Positions 1 to 10,974 of a DNA stretch of 64,000 nucleotides are shown one piece after another. Within the stretch, counting starts at the first letter, position 1; each line of letters opens with the position of its first letter. The notes under the pieces are model-generated. The model was not told where the DNA came from. It did no database searches and saw nothing but the letters and a program-made list of their open reading frames with translations. The DNA is taken from the NCBI RefSeq assembly GCF_029338175.1, contig NZ_CP119862.1:1240001-1304000 (forward strand), given 5' to 3'. The position numbers were made by a program, and so were the translations under genes. This stretch comes from Citrobacter enshiensis (lineage in GTDB: Bacteria; Pseudomonadota; Gammaproteobacteria; Enterobacterales; Enterobacteriaceae).

Positions 1-119
1 GCACGCCGCTACGTCTGTATAGTGGATACAGCGACAGCAAGCAGGACAACCCGTTACTCTACTTTTGTCAGCATCGCTGGCGCGTCACACCGCGCGGCGA
101 GCTCCAGCAGCTGGAATAG
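1..119 (+). CDS. pgpC: Phosphatidylglycerophosphatase C, C-terminal fragment
   Basis: Only the last 38 codons are in the window, read in the frame that ends in TAG at 117-119. The peptide ends in RVTPRGELQQLE, which I recognise as the C-terminus of PgpC (YfhB), a HAD-type inner-membrane phosphatase that dephosphorylates phosphatidylglycerophosphate in phospholipid synthesis. The position directly upstream of tadA in the same direction is also as in E. coli. The catalytic domain lies outside the window, so the call rests on this tail and on synteny. Confidence 0.85.
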   Translation, partial: TPLRLYSGYSDSKQDNPLLYFCQHRWRVTPRGELQQLE

Positions 120-144
120 TGCAAAGCAGAGCGTCTGTGTATAA

Positions 145-678
<534 letters not shown>

Positions 679-686
679 GCGTCGCG

Positions 687-2234
687 TTAGTCTTCCGCTT
701 TTTTCTTCGGCGGCAACAGTAAGGTCGGCGAAGGCATCAGGTAGGCCGAGGACGACTGAGACAAAAACGAGGAGAGGGAGAGCCTCTCTTTACCAAACTC
801 CTCCGCAGACACCGCCGGGTAGTCCTGCGCCAGTTTCATCGTTGCTGCAGCCTGTTTTTCTTTCTCCTGCAGATAACCGACCAGGCTTATTTGATACTTG
901 CGAATATTTTCCACATAGGCGTAAGCTTCATGCCCGCGCGCATAGCCATAGGTCAACTTACTGTAATACGGTTTCTGGCTGAGCAGCGGCAAGCGCTGCT
1001 TTACATCGGACCAACTGTCCGGATTCCCTTTGGTTTTTACCGTTAACGCCCGGGCGTCGAGCATGTGCGCATAGCCCATATTGTAAGCGATGAGCGCAAA
1101 CCAGATACGCTCTTCTTCGGGGACGGTATCAGGGACTTTGCTCATCATATCCTGCAGATACCGCGCGCCGCCGCTGATGCTCTGTTCGGCGTCGGTCCTG
1201 TCGGTCAACCCCAGACTCTGGGCGGTATTCCTGGTGAGCATCATCATGCCGCGGACGCCGGTTGGCGAGGTGGCCTGCGCATCCCAGTGGGATTCCTGAT
1301 ACGCGATAGCCGCCAGTAAACGCCAGTCGATCTCCTGCGCATACTTCTGAAACAGTGGTTTCAGCTCCGGCAGCACGCTATCCACCGCGCGTAAGAAGGT
1401 GCGGGTATCAACATAATCAAAGTCGCCGCCGTGACCCAAATATTTCTCTTCCAGTCGCGCCAGAGAACCGTCTTCATTAATGGCGTTAAAAAAATCGAGC
1501 AGGGCTGCCGAGAGCGTATTGTCATCATCCAGTTGGCTGAACCAGGTGACAGGCTGCTCGTCGGTGATATCCAGCGCAACGGCCAGCTCAGGGTGTACGC
1601 GTTGGAACAAGCTGATGGCCACCGAGTCTGCGATGGTGTAGTCCAGTTCGCCGCTGATCACCGCTTCCATCAGTTCCGTTGTGCCTTTTTTGTCATCGAC
1701 TTTCCAACTGAGTTCGGGGTACTTCGTCTCTTTCAGGGCGCGTAAGTGATTCACGACCACATGACCCGGCGCAATGGTGAGCTGGTTTTCATTCACGGTG
1801 GCAAGCGTTCGCGGGCGGTATTGTCCGACCCGATAGACCACCTGCTGAGAAACAGAGTAGTACGTTGGACCCGATTGGTAGTTTTTCACGCGCTCGCTGT
1901 TATAGACCAGACCTGCGGCCAGCAGGTCGGCATCGCCGCTGTCCAGATCGTCAAACAACTGGCTGATGTTCTGACGCACGGTGATTTTCAGCTTTACGCC
2001 TAAGTAGTTGGCGAACAACTGCGCCAGTTCATAATCCAGACCGAACTTTTTTCCATTGAGGGTTGAGTAGGTTAACGGTGAGTCAATGGTACTGACGCGC
2101 AGCTCTCCCCGCGCCTGAATGGCGGCGATACGATTATCGGCTTTACCGAACCAGGGGATTGATGGCCAGAGGGCCGCTGCCAGCAGCAGCGTCAGTATGC
2201 CGATGAACAGATAATTAATCTTTAATTTTTTCAA
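687..2234 (-). CDS. mltF: Membrane-bound lytic murein transglycosylase F
   Basis: MltF cleaves the beta-1,4 bond between MurNAc and GlcNAc, leaving 1,6-anhydro ends, at the periplasmic face of the envelope. The 515 residues show a hydrophobic N-terminal segment (about 7-24), a family 3 solute-binding-like domain (about 40-270) that regulates the enzyme, and a C-terminal SLT lysozyme-like domain from about 295. The catalytic glutamate is E314 in AYQESHWD, followed by the GVRGMMMLT motif. The start is a TTG at 2232-2234, the same codon choice I recall for E. coli. It is divergent from purL and convergent with tadA. Confidence 0.96.
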   Translation of the reverse strand: MKKLKINYLFIGILTLLLAAALWPSIPWFGKADNRIAAIQARGELRVSTIDSPLTYSTLNGKKFGLDYELAQLFANYLGVKLKITVRQNISQLFDDLDSGDADLLAAGLVYNSERVKNYQSGPTYYSVSQQVVYRVGQYRPRTLATVNENQLTIAPGHVVVNHLRALKETKYPELSWKVDDKKGTTELMEAVISGELDYTIADSVAISLFQRVHPELAVALDITDEQPVTWFSQLDDDNTLSAALLDFFNAINEDGSLARLEEKYLGHGGDFDYVDTRTFLRAVDSVLPELKPLFQKYAQEIDWRLLAAIAYQESHWDAQATSPTGVRGMMMLTRNTAQSLGLTDRTDAEQSISGGARYLQDMMSKVPDTVPEEERIWFALIAYNMGYAHMLDARALTVKTKGNPDSWSDVKQRLPLLSQKPYYSKLTYGYARGHEAYAYVENIRKYQISLVGYLQEKEKQAAATMKLAQDYPAVSAEEFGKERLSLSSFLSQSSSAYLMPSPTLLLPPKKKAED

Positions 2235-2399
2235 TTAGTTAATTCTCTGAATCGTGCGTTTTCTCAGCCTGAAAATGTAGTGATTAAAGCCAGTGTGAGT
2301 CATTGATGTGCGGCATTTTGCGCAACAATACGACAGTTGGCAACTAATTCGGAATCAGTGTCGCATCGGATGATAAGAAACGGCTGTGATTTTATTTCG

Positions 2400-2415
2400 A
2401 CGCAAACGGTTTCGT
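2400..2415 (+). promoter_or_regulatory. PurR operator of purL
   Basis: ACGCAAACGGTTTCGT matches the PurR consensus ACGCAAACGTTTTCNT at nearly every position. It overlaps the likely -35 region of the purL promoter, so purine-loaded PurR would block RNA polymerase. Confidence 0.9.
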
Positions 2416-2438
2416 CAGCGCGCCAGATTCTTTATAAT
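2410..2438 (+). promoter_or_regulatory. Predicted sigma70 promoter of purL
   Basis: A perfect TATAAT at 2433-2438 has a weak -35, TTTCGT at 2410-2415, 17 bases upstream inside the PurR box. The purL ATG at 2491 follows after about 45 bases of leader. Confidence 0.65.
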
Positions 2439-2490
2439 GGCGCCCGTTTCCCCACTTGGGCACACCGAAAGCTTAGAAGACGAGAGACTT

Positions 2491-5400
2491 ATGATGGAAA
2501 TTCTGCGTGGTTCGCCTGCACTGTCTGCATTCCGTATTAACAAACTGCTGGCGCGTTTTCAGGCTGCCAACCTCCAGGTCAACAATATTTACGCTGAGTA
2601 TGTCCATTTTGCCTGCCTGAATGCCCCGTTGAACGACGATGAGCACGCGCAGCTTGCCCGTTTGCTGAAGTATGGCCCGAGCTTACGCAGCCATACCCCG
2701 GAGGGAAAACTGCTGTTGGTTACCCCTCGTCCTGGCACCATCTCTCCCTGGTCTTCCAAAGCAACGGATATTGCACACAACTGCGGCCTGCAACAGGTGA
2801 GCCGTCTGGAACGTGGCATTGCCTGGTACGTTGACGCTGAGCCACTGACCGCTGAGCAGTGGCAAAGCGTTGCCGCTGAACTGCACGACCGCATGATGGA
2901 GACGATTTTCTCCTCGTTGAACGACGCAGAAAAACTGTTTGTTCACCACCAACCGGCACCGGTTGCCAGCGTTGATGTGCTGGGCGAAGGTCGTCAGGCA
3001 TTGGTTAACGCTAACCTGCGTCTGGGCCTGGCGCTGGCGGATGACGAAATTGATTATCTGCATACTGCCTTCAGCAACCTGGGCCGCAATCCAAACGACA
3101 TTGAGCTTTATATGTTCGCCCAGGCGAACTCCGAACACTGCCGTCACAAGATTTTCAACGCCGACTGGATCATTGATGGCGAGCAACAGCCGAAATCGCT
3201 GTTCAAGATGATTAAAAACACCTTCGAGGCCACGCCGGATCACGTGCTTTCTGCCTATAAAGATAACGCGGCGGTAATGGAAGGTTCTGAAGTGGGGCGC
3301 TACTTTGCCGACCATGAAACGGGTCGTTACGACTTCCATCAGGAACCTACACACATCCTGATGAAAGTAGAAACCCATAACCACCCGACGGCGATTTCGC
3401 CGTGGCCGGGTGCGGCGACTGGCTCCGGCGGTGAAATCCGTGATGAAGGCGCGACCGGGCGCGGTGCGAAGCCGAAAGCCGGTCTGGTCGGTTTCTCCGT
3501 TTCTAACCTGCGTATTCCGGGCTTTGAACAGCCGTGGGAAGAAGATTTCGGTAAGCCGGAGCGCATTGTTACCGCGCTGGACATCATGACCGAAGGCCCG
3601 CTGGGCGGCGCAGCATTTAACAACGAATTTGGTCGTCCGGCGCTGAACGGTTACTTCCGTACGTATGAAGAGAAAGTGAACAGCCACAACGGCGAAGAGC
3701 TACGCGGCTATCACAAACCGATCATGCTGGCGGGCGGGATCGGCAATATCCGCGCCGATCACGTACAGAAAGGCGAGATCGTCGTTGGCGCGAAGCTGAT
3801 CGTACTCGGCGGTCCGGCGATGAATATCGGTCTCGGCGGCGGCGCGGCGTCTTCCATGGCGTCCGGCCAGTCTGATGCCGATCTCGATTTTGCTTCCGTC
3901 CAGCGCGACAACCCGGAAATGGAACGCCGCTGCCAGGAGGTTATCGACCGTTGCTGGCAGTTGGGCGACGCGAACCCGATTCTGTTTATCCACGACGTTG
4001 GCGCGGGCGGTCTCTCTAACGCGATGCCGGAACTGGTGAGCGACGGTGGGCGCGGCGGCAAATTTGAACTGCGTGACATTCTCAGCGATGAGCCAGGTAT
4101 GAGTCCGCTGGAAATCTGGTGTAACGAATCGCAGGAACGTTATGTTCTGGCGGTTGCTGCCGATCAGTTGCCGCTGTTTGATGCGCTCTGCAAGCGCGAG
4201 CGTGCGCCGTACGCTGTGATCGGTGAGGCGACCGAAGAACAGCATCTTTCGATGAATGACCGTCATTTCGATAATCAGCCTATCGATCTGCCGCTGGATG
4301 TCCTGTTGGGCAAAACGCCGAAAATGACCCGCGATGTGCAGCGGCTGCAAGCAAAAGGCGACGCGCTGGATCGTCGTGATATTACCGTTGCCGATGCGGT
4401 CAACCGCGTCCTGCATTTACCTGCCGTGGCGGAAAAAACGTTCCTCGTCACCATCGGCGACCGCACCGTCACCGGCATGGTGGCGCGCGATCAGATGGTT
4501 GGCCCGTGGCAGGTTCCGGTGGCGAACTGTGCGGTAACCACCGCCAGCCTGGACAGCTACTACGGCGAAGCCATGTCGCTTGGCGAGCGTGCGCCGGTCG
4601 CGCTGCTGGATTTCTCTGCTTCCGCCCGTCTGGCGGTTGGGGAAGCGCTCACCAACATTGCGGCGACGCAGATTGGTGATATCAAACGTATCAAACTGTC
4701 TGCAAACTGGATGGCGGCAGCAGGCCACCCGGGCGAAGACGCTGGCTTGTATGAGGCCGTAAAAGCGGTGGGTGAAGAACTCTGTCCGGCATTGGGTCTG
4801 ACCATTCCGGTGGGCAAAGACTCAATGTCGATGAAAACCCGCTGGCAGGAAGGCAACGAGCAGCGTGAAATGACCTCGCCATTATCGCTGGTGATCACCG
4901 CGTTTGCCCGCGTGGAAGATGTTCGTCACACCATCACACCGCAGCTCTCCACGGAAGACAACGTGCTGTTGCTGATTGACCTTGGCAAAGGGCACAACGC
5001 ACTGGGCGCAACTGCGCTGGCGCAGGTTTACCGTCAGCTTGGCGACAAACCGGCAGACGTGCGTGACGTCGCACAGCTGAAAGGCTTCTATGATGCGATG
5101 CAGGCGCTGGTGGCGCAGCGCAAACTGCTGGCTTACCATGACCGTTCTGATGGCGGTTTGTTGGTGACGCTGGCTGAGATGGCCTTTACCGGTCACTGTG
5201 GCATTCAGGCGGATATCGCTGCTCTGGGCGACGATCGTCTGGCCGCGCTGTTTAACGAAGAGCTGGGGGCTGTCATTCAGGTTCGTGCGGCGGATCGTCA
5301 GGCCGTCGAAGCAGTGTTGGCACAACATGGTCTTGGCGACTGCGTTCACGCGTTAGGTCAGGCCGTTTCCGGTGACCGTTTTGTTATCGAAGCGGAGGGT

Positions 5401-6378
5401 CAGGTTGTCTTCAGCGAAAGCCGTACCACATTGCGTACCTGGTGGGCTGAAACCACGTGGCAAATGCAGCGTCTGCGTGACAACCCTGAATGTGCCGATC
5501 AGGAACATAATGCGAAAACCAATGATGCCGATCCTGGCCTTAACGTGAAGCTGTCGTTTGATATCAGCGAAGATATCGCTGCGCCATATATCGCGACCGG
5601 TGCGCGTCCAAAAGTTGCGGTGCTGCGCGAGCAGGGCGTCAACTCGCATGTGGAAATGGCTGCCGCCTTCCACCGTGCGGGCTTTGATGCAATCGATGTA
5701 CACATGAGTGACCTGCTGGCGGGGCGCACGGGCCTTGATGACTTCCAGGCGCTGGTGGCGTGTGGCGGCTTCTCTTACGGTGACGTGCTGGGGGCGGGTG
5801 AAGGTTGGGCGAAATCGATCCTCTTTAACAACCGCGTGCGTGATGTGTTCGAAACCTTCTTCCACCGTCCGCAAACGCTGGCGCTTGGCGTGTGTAATGG
5901 CTGCCAGATGATGTCCAATCTGCGTGAGTTGATCCCGGGCAGCGACCTGTGGCCGCGCTTTGTGCGTAACCATTCCGACCGTTTTGAAGCGCGCTTTAGT
6001 CTGGTGGAAGTGACCCAAAGCCCATCCCTGTTACTGCAGGGAATGGTTGGCTCACAGATGCCGATTGCGGTTTCTCATGGGGAAGGGCGTGTGGAAGTGC
6101 GTGACCATACGCATCTGGCTCAGCTTGAGAGCAAGGGGCTGGTGGCGCTGCGCTATGTCGATAACTTCGGCAAAGTGACCGAGACCTACCCGGCGAACCC
6201 GAACGGCTCGCCGAACGGGATTACGGCGGTGACCACTGAAAACGGCCGCGTCACCATCATGATGCCGCATCCGGAGCGCGTTTTCCGCACGGTGAGCAAC
6301 TCCTGGCACCCGGAGAACTGGGGGGAAGATAGCCCATGGATGCGCATCTTCCGTAACGCGCGTAAGCAGTTAGGTTAA
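2491..6378 (+). CDS. purL: Phosphoribosylformylglycinamidine synthase
   Basis: PurL converts FGAR, glutamine and ATP to FGAM, the fourth step of purine synthesis. It is the large single-chain form typical of gammaproteobacteria: N-terminal PurS-like domain, a tandem AIRS-type ATPase core, and a C-terminal class I glutaminase. The glutaminase nucleophile is the cysteine in [10 protein letters not shown], and the catalytic His-x-Glu is in MMPHPERVF near the end. The frame is open from 2386, but the ATG-ATG at 2491 gives [11 protein letters not shown] and 1295 residues, the E. coli length, and lies downstream of the PurR-controlled promoter; the longer start would lie upstream of the -10. Confidence 0.98.
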   Translation: MMEILRGSPALSAFRINKLLARFQAANLQVNNIYAEYVHFACLNAPLNDDEHAQLARLLKYGPSLRSHTPEGKLLLVTPRPGTISPWSSKATDIAHNCGLQQVSRLERGIAWYVDAEPLTAEQWQSVAAELHDRMMETIFSSLNDAEKLFVHHQPAPVASVDVLGEGRQALVNANLRLGLALADDEIDYLHTAFSNLGRNPNDIELYMFAQANSEHCRHKIFNADWIIDGEQQPKSLFKMIKNTFEATPDHVLSAYKDNAAVMEGSEVGRYFADHETGRYDFHQEPTHILMKVETHNHPTAISPWPGAATGSGGEIRDEGATGRGAKPKAGLVGFSVSNLRIPGFEQPWEEDFGKPERIVTALDIMTEGPLGGAAFNNEFGRPALNGYFRTYEEKVNSHNGEELRGYHKPIMLAGGIGNIRADHVQKGEIVVGAKLIVLGGPAMNIGLGGGAASSMASGQSDADLDFASVQRDNPEMERRCQEVIDRCWQLGDANPILFIHDVGAGGLSNAMPELVSDGGRGGKFELRDILSDEPGMSPLEIWCNESQERYVLAVAADQLPLFDALCKRERAPYAVIGEATEEQHLSMNDRHFDNQPIDLPLDVLLGKTPKMTRDVQRLQAKGDALDRRDITVADAVNRVLHLPAVAEKTFLVTIGDRTVTGMVARDQMVGPWQVPVANCAVTTASLDSYYGEAMSLGERAPVALLDFSASARLAVGEALTNIAATQIGDIKRIKLSANWMAAAGHPGEDAGLYEAVKAVGEELCPALGLTIPVGKDSMSMKTRWQEGNEQREMTSPLSLVITAFARVEDVRHTITPQLSTEDNVLLLIDLGKGHNALGATALAQVYRQLGDKPADVRDVAQLKGFYDAMQALVAQRKLLAYHDRSDGGLLVTLAEMAFTGHCGIQADIAALGDDRLAALFNEELGAVIQVRAADRQAVEAVLAQHGLGDCVHALGQAVSGDRFVIEAEGQVVFSESRTTLRTWWAETTWQMQRLRDNPECADQEHNAKTNDADPGLNVKLSFDISEDIAAPYIATGARPKVAVLREQGVNSHVEMAAAFHRAGFDAIDVHMSDLLAGRTGLDDFQALVACGGFSYGDVLGAGEGWAKSILFNNRVRDVFETFFHRPQTLALGVCNGCQMMSNLRELIPGSDLWPRFVRNHSDRFEARFSLVEVTQSPSLLLQGMVGSQMPIAVSHGEGRVEVRDHTHLAQLESKGLVALRYVDNFGKVTETYPANPNGSPNGITAVTTENGRVTIMMPHPERVFRTVSNSWHPENWGEDSPWMRIFRNARKQLG

Positions 6379-6393
6379 TCAACATCTGCGAGA

Positions 6394-6421
6394 GGCCCGG
6401 TAGCATGATGCTTACCGGGCC
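6394..6421. repeat. REP-like hairpin after purL
   Basis: GGCCCGGTA at 6394-6402 pairs with TACCGGGCC at 6413-6421. No T-run follows, so it is more likely a REP-type mRNA 3'-end stabiliser or a weak terminator than a strong intrinsic terminator. Confidence 0.6.
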
Positions 6422-6472
6422 CGCTAAACGGCAGGCCGGATAAACCGAAATAGCCAACCGTGGACGCTTTTT

Positions 6473-6586
6473 TGTCGTGGTTCCGCGACAAATGCCAGAT
6501 CGCAGTGTCTCCAAAAGGAGACGTTTAATTGATTGATTTTTATAGAGTGTGCTGAGTTTGAGATTGGCTGTCTCTTTTTGACGACA
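6473..6586 (+). promoter_or_regulatory. Three GlrR activator sites upstream of glmY
   Basis: Three copies of the palindrome TGTC-N10-GACA occur: 6473-6490 (perfect), 6506-6523 (last base G) and 6569-6586 (perfect). This is the site pattern reported for the response regulator GlrR at glmY of Enterobacteriaceae. They lie about 90-210 bases upstream of the -24/-12 element, the usual place for a sigma54 enhancer-binding protein. A match to the IHF consensus WATCAANNNNTTR lies on the minus strand at 6526-6538 between the second and third sites, consistent with DNA bending. Confidence 0.88.
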
Positions 6587-6666
6587 CAATGGCGAAATCT
6601 TACTCACTTTGGCTTTGCTGCTTTTTTGTCGTAAAGTTAAATAAAATCATGATGTTAATATAATGC

Positions 6667-6695
6667 TTTAACTATTGGCATGGTTTCTGCATAAT
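6667..6695 (+). promoter_or_regulatory. Overlapping sigma54 and sigma70 promoters of glmY
   Basis: TTGGCATGGTTTCTGCA at 6675-6691 is a -24/-12 sigma54 element (GG at 6677, GC at 6689). Within it, TTTAAC at 6667-6672 and CATAAT at 6690-6695 form a sigma70 promoter with 17-base spacing. Both point to a start near 6702-6703, the known arrangement at E. coli glmY. Confidence 0.85.
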
Positions 6696-6702
6696 GCTAA
6701 GC

Positions 6703-6888
6703 AGTGGCTCATTCACCTTCTTATGTCAGCCCCTTCGGGACGTGCTACATAAACTTCGAATGACGCACAACAAGGTGCCTGCCGTCCAACATCTGATAAT
6801 AGCACTGCTTTATCAACCATCGGGCGAAACGTCGAGTTAGGCACCGCCTTATTCCATAACAAAGCCGGGTTAAGCCCGGCTTTGTTGT
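6703..6888 (+). ncRNA. glmY: GlmY small RNA
   Basis: The sequence from AGTGGCTCATTCACC onward matches the E. coli GlmY RNA as I recall it across most of its roughly 184 bases. GlmY sequesters the adaptor RapZ, which spares the homologous sRNA GlmZ from RNase E; GlmZ then activates glmS translation when glucosamine-6-phosphate is low. The 3' end is an intrinsic terminator: AACAAAGCCGGG (6858-6869) pairs with CCCGGCTTTGTT (6875-6886). It lies between purL and glrK, in glrK's direction, as in E. coli, and is the direct target of the GlrR encoded downstream. Confidence 0.95.
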
Positions 6889-6944
6889 ATCTGAGGTTTC
6901 CCTCAGTTAGCATCCTTCTATTCGTCTCCGATGAGAGTAACGCT

Positions 6945-8375
6945 TTGAAGCGCTGGTCTGTATTTCCCCGGTCATTACGCCAATTGGTTATGCTGGCATT
7001 CCTGCTGATCCTGCTCCCTTTACTAGTGCTGGCATGGCAGGCATGGCAAAGTCTCAACGCCCTGAGTGCGCAGGCGGCGATGACCAACCGCACAACCCTG
7101 ATTGATGCCCGTCGCAGCGAGGCGATGACCAATGCGGCGCTTGGGATGGAGCGCAGTTATCGTCAGTACTGTGTGCTGGACGACCCCACTCTGGCAAAGG
7201 TCTATCACGGCCAACGAAAGCGCTACAGTGAAATGCTGGACGCGCATGCCGGCGTATTGCCGGATGACAAGCTTTATCAGGCATTGCGTCAGGATCTGAA
7301 CGCGCTCACCCAACTACGCTGTACAAACAGCGGTCCGGATGCGGCGGCAGCGGCGAGCCTGGAAGCCTTTGCTCACGCCAACACCGAGATGGTACAGGCG
7401 ACACGAACCGTTATTTTCTCTCGCGGACAACAGCTTCAGCAGGAAATTGCCGAGCGCGGACAGTTCTTTGGCTGGCAGGCGCTGGTGCTGTTTCTGGTCA
7501 GTCTGGCCATGGTGCTGCTCTTCACCCGCATGATCATTGGGCCTGTAAAAGGGATTGAGCGGATGATCAATCGACTGGGGGAAGGGCGTTCGCTGGGGAA
7601 TGCCGTTTCGTTTACCGGTCCCCGTGAACTACGCTCAGTGGGCCAACGTATTATCTGGTTGAGCGAGCGTTTGTCCTGGCTTGAATCACAGCGTCACCAA
7701 TTTTTACGCCATCTCTCACATGAACTGAAAACCCCGTTGGCCAGTATGCGCGAGGGAACAGAGCTGTTGGCCGATCAGGTTGTGGGTCCGTTGACGTCGG
7801 AGCAAAAAGAGGTGGTCGGTATTCTCGACAACAGCAGTCGCAACTTACAGAAGTTGATTGAGCAACTGCTTGATTACAACAGAAAACTGGCAGATAGCGC
7901 CATTGAACTGGAAAGCGTTGAGATTGAACCACTGGTCGATATGGTGGTTTCCGCTCACAGTTTGCCAGCCCGCGCTAAAATGATGCATACCGACGTCCGA
8001 CTGGTTGCGAACACGTGCCTGGCGGAGCCGATGCTATTGATGAGCGTGCTGGACAATCTTTATTCCAATGCGGTGCACTATGGTGCTGAATCCGGTAACA
8101 TTTGTATCAGTAGTAGTCTGCATGGCGCCACGGTGCATATTGATGTCACAAATACCGGCACCCCGATTCCAGAAGCAGAAAGAGCCATGATTTTCGAGCC
8201 GTTTTTCCAGGGAAGTCATCAGAGAAAAGGGGCTGTGAAGGGCAGCGGACTGGGATTAAGCATCGCCAGGGACTGTATCCGTCGTATGCAGGGAGAACTT
8301 TATCTGGTCGATGAGAATGCGCAAGAAGTGTGTTTCCGCATAGAGCTGCCGCTATCTGCATCGAAAAACCATTAA
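6945..8375 (+). CDS. glrK: Sensor histidine kinase GlrK (QseE)
   Basis: GlrK senses envelope conditions and phosphorylates GlrR, which activates glmY. The 476 residues contain a first membrane segment (about 14-36), a periplasmic domain, a second segment (about 177-195), a HAMP region, a HisKA domain with phospho-acceptor H259 in RHLSHELKTPL, and an HATPase_c domain with N, G1 and G2 motifs (NLYSNAVHY, GSGLGLSIA). I chose the TTG at 6945 (KRWSVFPRS) because it matches the E. coli N-terminus and has GAGAG about 8 bases upstream; the frame is open back to 6882, inside the glmY terminator. It leads the glrK-qseG-glrR-glnB run. Confidence 0.95.
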   Translation: MKRWSVFPRSLRQLVMLAFLLILLPLLVLAWQAWQSLNALSAQAAMTNRTTLIDARRSEAMTNAALGMERSYRQYCVLDDPTLAKVYHGQRKRYSEMLDAHAGVLPDDKLYQALRQDLNALTQLRCTNSGPDAAAAASLEAFAHANTEMVQATRTVIFSRGQQLQQEIAERGQFFGWQALVLFLVSLAMVLLFTRMIIGPVKGIERMINRLGEGRSLGNAVSFTGPRELRSVGQRIIWLSERLSWLESQRHQFLRHLSHELKTPLASMREGTELLADQVVGPLTSEQKEVVGILDNSSRNLQKLIEQLLDYNRKLADSAIELESVEIEPLVDMVVSAHSLPARAKMMHTDVRLVANTCLAEPMLLMSVLDNLYSNAVHYGAESGNICISSSLHGATVHIDVTNTGTPIPEAERAMIFEPFFQGSHQRKGAVKGSGLGLSIARDCIRRMQGELYLVDENAQEVCFRIELPLSASKNH

Positions 8376-8398
8376 AAATGAAGCTAAGTCTGGTGAGT

Positions 8399-9130
8399 AT
8401 GCCACACGTTTTTGTTCGAGTTTTTAAACGACTTTTTTCCCGACGGGTGTTATTCGCGAGCGTGCCGTGTCTGGCGCTGATAGGGTGCGCACCGCACGCG
8501 GCTAAACATCTCGTCGGCGATCCGTCTCAGGAAAAAATCCCGCCTTATCAACTGGCGGATTACCTTTCTACCGAGTGTGCTGATATTTGGTCATTACAAG
8601 GGAAGTCCACGGAGAGCAATCCGCTTTACTGGCTGCGGGCGATTGACTGCGCCGACCGTCTGCTGCCGATCCAGTCGCGTAACGAGGCGCGCGCGCTTGA
8701 GGATGACTCCTGGCAGAGTGCCTTTAAGCGTGGAATTTTACTGGCGGATGCCAAAATATCGCCCATTGAGCGACGCGTTTCCGTGACCCAACTGGACGCC
8801 CTGAGTTCACAAATCCCCGCCCAGGTTCGCCCTCTTTATCAACTTTGGCGCGATGGGCAGATGCTGCAATTACAGCTTGCCGAAGAACGGCAGCGCTACA
8901 GTAAGCTTCAGCAAACGACGGACAGCGATCTCGACACGTTGCGTCAGCAACATCAGCATTTACAGGCACAGCTCGATCTCACCACCCGCAAGCTGGAGAA
9001 TTTGACCGATATTGAGCGCCAGCTTTCCACGCGTAAACCCGCCGGTAACTACAATCCTGACGTGATGCGCGGCAACGACAAACCTGACGAAACGACGCCT
9101 GCGTCATCACAAGATGAGGTAACGCCATGA
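8399..9130 (+). CDS. qseG: Outer-membrane lipoprotein QseG
   Basis: QseG (YfhG) is a lipoprotein that interacts with the GlrK/QseE sensor and, in pathogens, affects effector translocation. From this start it has 243 residues, a lipobox LALIGC with the lipidated cysteine at 30, and a coiled-coil stretch rich in Leu, Gln and Arg (about 150-205). The start is uncertain. ATG 8399 aligns with E. coli but has its GGTGAG only one base away; ATG 8378 gives seven more residues but shows no Shine-Dalgarno. The 3' end overlaps glrR by ATGA, suggesting translational coupling. The last 30 residues are divergent and low complexity. Confidence 0.88.
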   Translation: MPHVFVRVFKRLFSRRVLFASVPCLALIGCAPHAAKHLVGDPSQEKIPPYQLADYLSTECADIWSLQGKSTESNPLYWLRAIDCADRLLPIQSRNEARALEDDSWQSAFKRGILLADAKISPIERRVSVTQLDALSSQIPAQVRPLYQLWRDGQMLQLQLAEERQRYSKLQQTTDSDLDTLRQQHQHLQAQLDLTTRKLENLTDIERQLSTRKPAGNYNPDVMRGNDKPDETTPASSQDEVTP

Positions 9131-10464
9131 TCAGCCGCAAACCGGCGCATTTACTGCTCGTGGATGACGATCCGGGCTTGCTAAAACTGCTCGGGATGCG
9201 ACTGACCAGTGAAGGTTACAGCGTCGTAACGGCAGAAAGCGGCCAGGAAGGACTGCGCATACTGAATCGCGAGAAAGTGGATTTGGTGATAAGCGACCTG
9301 CGCATGGACGAAATGGACGGCATGCAGCTGTTTATCGAGATCCAGAAAGTACAGCCGGGTATGCCGGTCATTATTTTGACCGCTCACGGTTCGATTCCCG
9401 ATGCGGTAGCCGCAACCCAGCAAGGTGTTTTCAGCTTTCTGACCAAGCCGGTGGACAAAGACGCGCTGTATAAGGCGATCGACGAAGCGCTGGAGCAATC
9501 GGCTCCCGCGACGGACGATCGCTGGCGTGAATCTATCGTCACCCGTAGCCCCTTAATGCTGCGCTTGCTGGAGCAGGCGCGCATGGTGGCGCAGTCGGAC
9601 GTCAGTGTCCTGATTAACGGACAAAGCGGCACCGGGAAAGAGATCTTCGCGCAGGCTATCCATAACGCCAGTCCGCGCAGCAGTAAACCGTTTATCGCGA
9701 TTAACTGCGGCGCATTGCCGGAGCAGTTGCTGGAGTCCGAATTGTTTGGTCACGCGCGCGGGGCATTTACCGGCGCGGTAAGCAATCGCGAAGGCCTGTT
9801 CCAGGCGGCGGAAGGCGGCACACTGTTTCTTGATGAGATTGGCGACATGCCCGCGCCGTTACAGGTCAAACTGCTGCGTGTCCTGCAGGAGCGCAAAGTC
9901 AGGCCGCTCGGCAGCAATCGCGATCTCGATATTGATGTGCGGATTATTTCTGCCACCCACCGCGATCTGCCCAAAGCGATGACGCGGGGCGAATTCCGTG
10001 AGGATTTATACTATCGCCTGAACGTGGTGAGCCTGAAAATTCCCGCGCTGGCCGAGCGTGCGGAGGACATTCCACTGCTGGCGAATCATCTGCTGCGTCA
10101 GTCGGCAGAGCGGCATAAACCGTTCGTACGCGCTTTTTCAACGGATGCTATGAAACGTCTGATGACGGCTGGCTGGCCGGGGAACGTCCGCCAACTGGTG
10201 AACGTTATCGAACAATGCGTGGCGCTCACCTCTTCGCCGGTGATCAGTGATGCGCTGGTGGAACAGGCGCTGGAAGGGGAGAATACGGCGTTGCCAACCT
10301 TCGTTGAAGCGCGCAACCAGTTTGAGCTGAACTATTTGCGAAAACTGCTGCAGATCACCAAAGGTAATGTGACCCATGCAGCGAGAATGGCGGGGCGCAA
10401 CCGGACCGAATTTTATAAATTACTCTCCCGTCACGAGCTGGATGCAAACGACTTCAAAGAGTAG
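9127..10464 (+). CDS. glrR: Sigma54-dependent response regulator GlrR (QseF)
   Basis: GlrR is an NtrC-type activator that binds TGTC-N10-GACA and drives sigma54 transcription of glmY (and rpoE in E. coli). The 445 residues hold a receiver domain with phospho-acceptor D57 (VISDLRMDE), an AAA+ domain with Walker A GQSGTGKE and the sigma54-contacting GAFTGA loop, and a C-terminal Fis-type helix-turn-helix (GNVTHAARMAGRNRTEF). It starts inside the qseG stop codon. Its target sites lie about 2.6 kb upstream in this window, closing a local regulatory loop. Confidence 0.96.
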   Translation: MISRKPAHLLLVDDDPGLLKLLGMRLTSEGYSVVTAESGQEGLRILNREKVDLVISDLRMDEMDGMQLFIEIQKVQPGMPVIILTAHGSIPDAVAATQQGVFSFLTKPVDKDALYKAIDEALEQSAPATDDRWRESIVTRSPLMLRLLEQARMVAQSDVSVLINGQSGTGKEIFAQAIHNASPRSSKPFIAINCGALPEQLLESELFGHARGAFTGAVSNREGLFQAAEGGTLFLDEIGDMPAPLQVKLLRVLQERKVRPLGSNRDLDIDVRIISATHRDLPKAMTRGEFREDLYYRLNVVSLKIPALAERAEDIPLLANHLLRQSAERHKPFVRAFSTDAMKRLMTAGWPGNVRQLVNVIEQCVALTSSPVISDALVEQALEGENTALPTFVEARNQFELNYLRKLLQITKGNVTHAARMAGRNRTEFYKLLSRHELDANDFKE

Positions 10465-10483
10465 TTTTCATGCCGTAAAGTAA

Positions 10484-10879
<396 letters not shown>

Positions 10880-10894
10880 TGCCGCGTGAGTTTT

Positions 10895-10965
10895 GCCGGA
10901 TGGCGCCTTTTCCGGCCTACAGGGTTTCATTCCCCGTAGGCCTGATAAGCGAAGCGCCATCGGGC
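10895..10965. repeat. BIME (paired REP elements) between glnB and hmp
   Basis: Two REP units, GCCGGATGGCG...CCGGC (10895-10916) and a GCCTGATAAGCG...CGGGC unit (10940-10965), are joined by complementary GGCCTAC/GTAGGCC arms. They sit between convergent glnB and hmp and may serve as a two-way transcript end. Confidence 0.8.
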
Positions 10966-10974
10966 GATTTACAA

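Noticed and set aside
2386-2490. N-terminal extension of purL by 35 codons
   Set aside because: This part contains the PurR box and promoter -10 and encodes residues absent from the family; ATG 2491 restores the 1295-residue length.
2683-3687. A 334-codon minus-strand frame opposite purL
   Set aside because: purL is intact across the region; the opposite frame has no family features.
6882-6944. Upstream start for glrK in the glmY 3' end
   Set aside because: Codons there overlap the glmY terminator and are not conserved in GlrK; the TTG at 6945 matches the known N-terminus.
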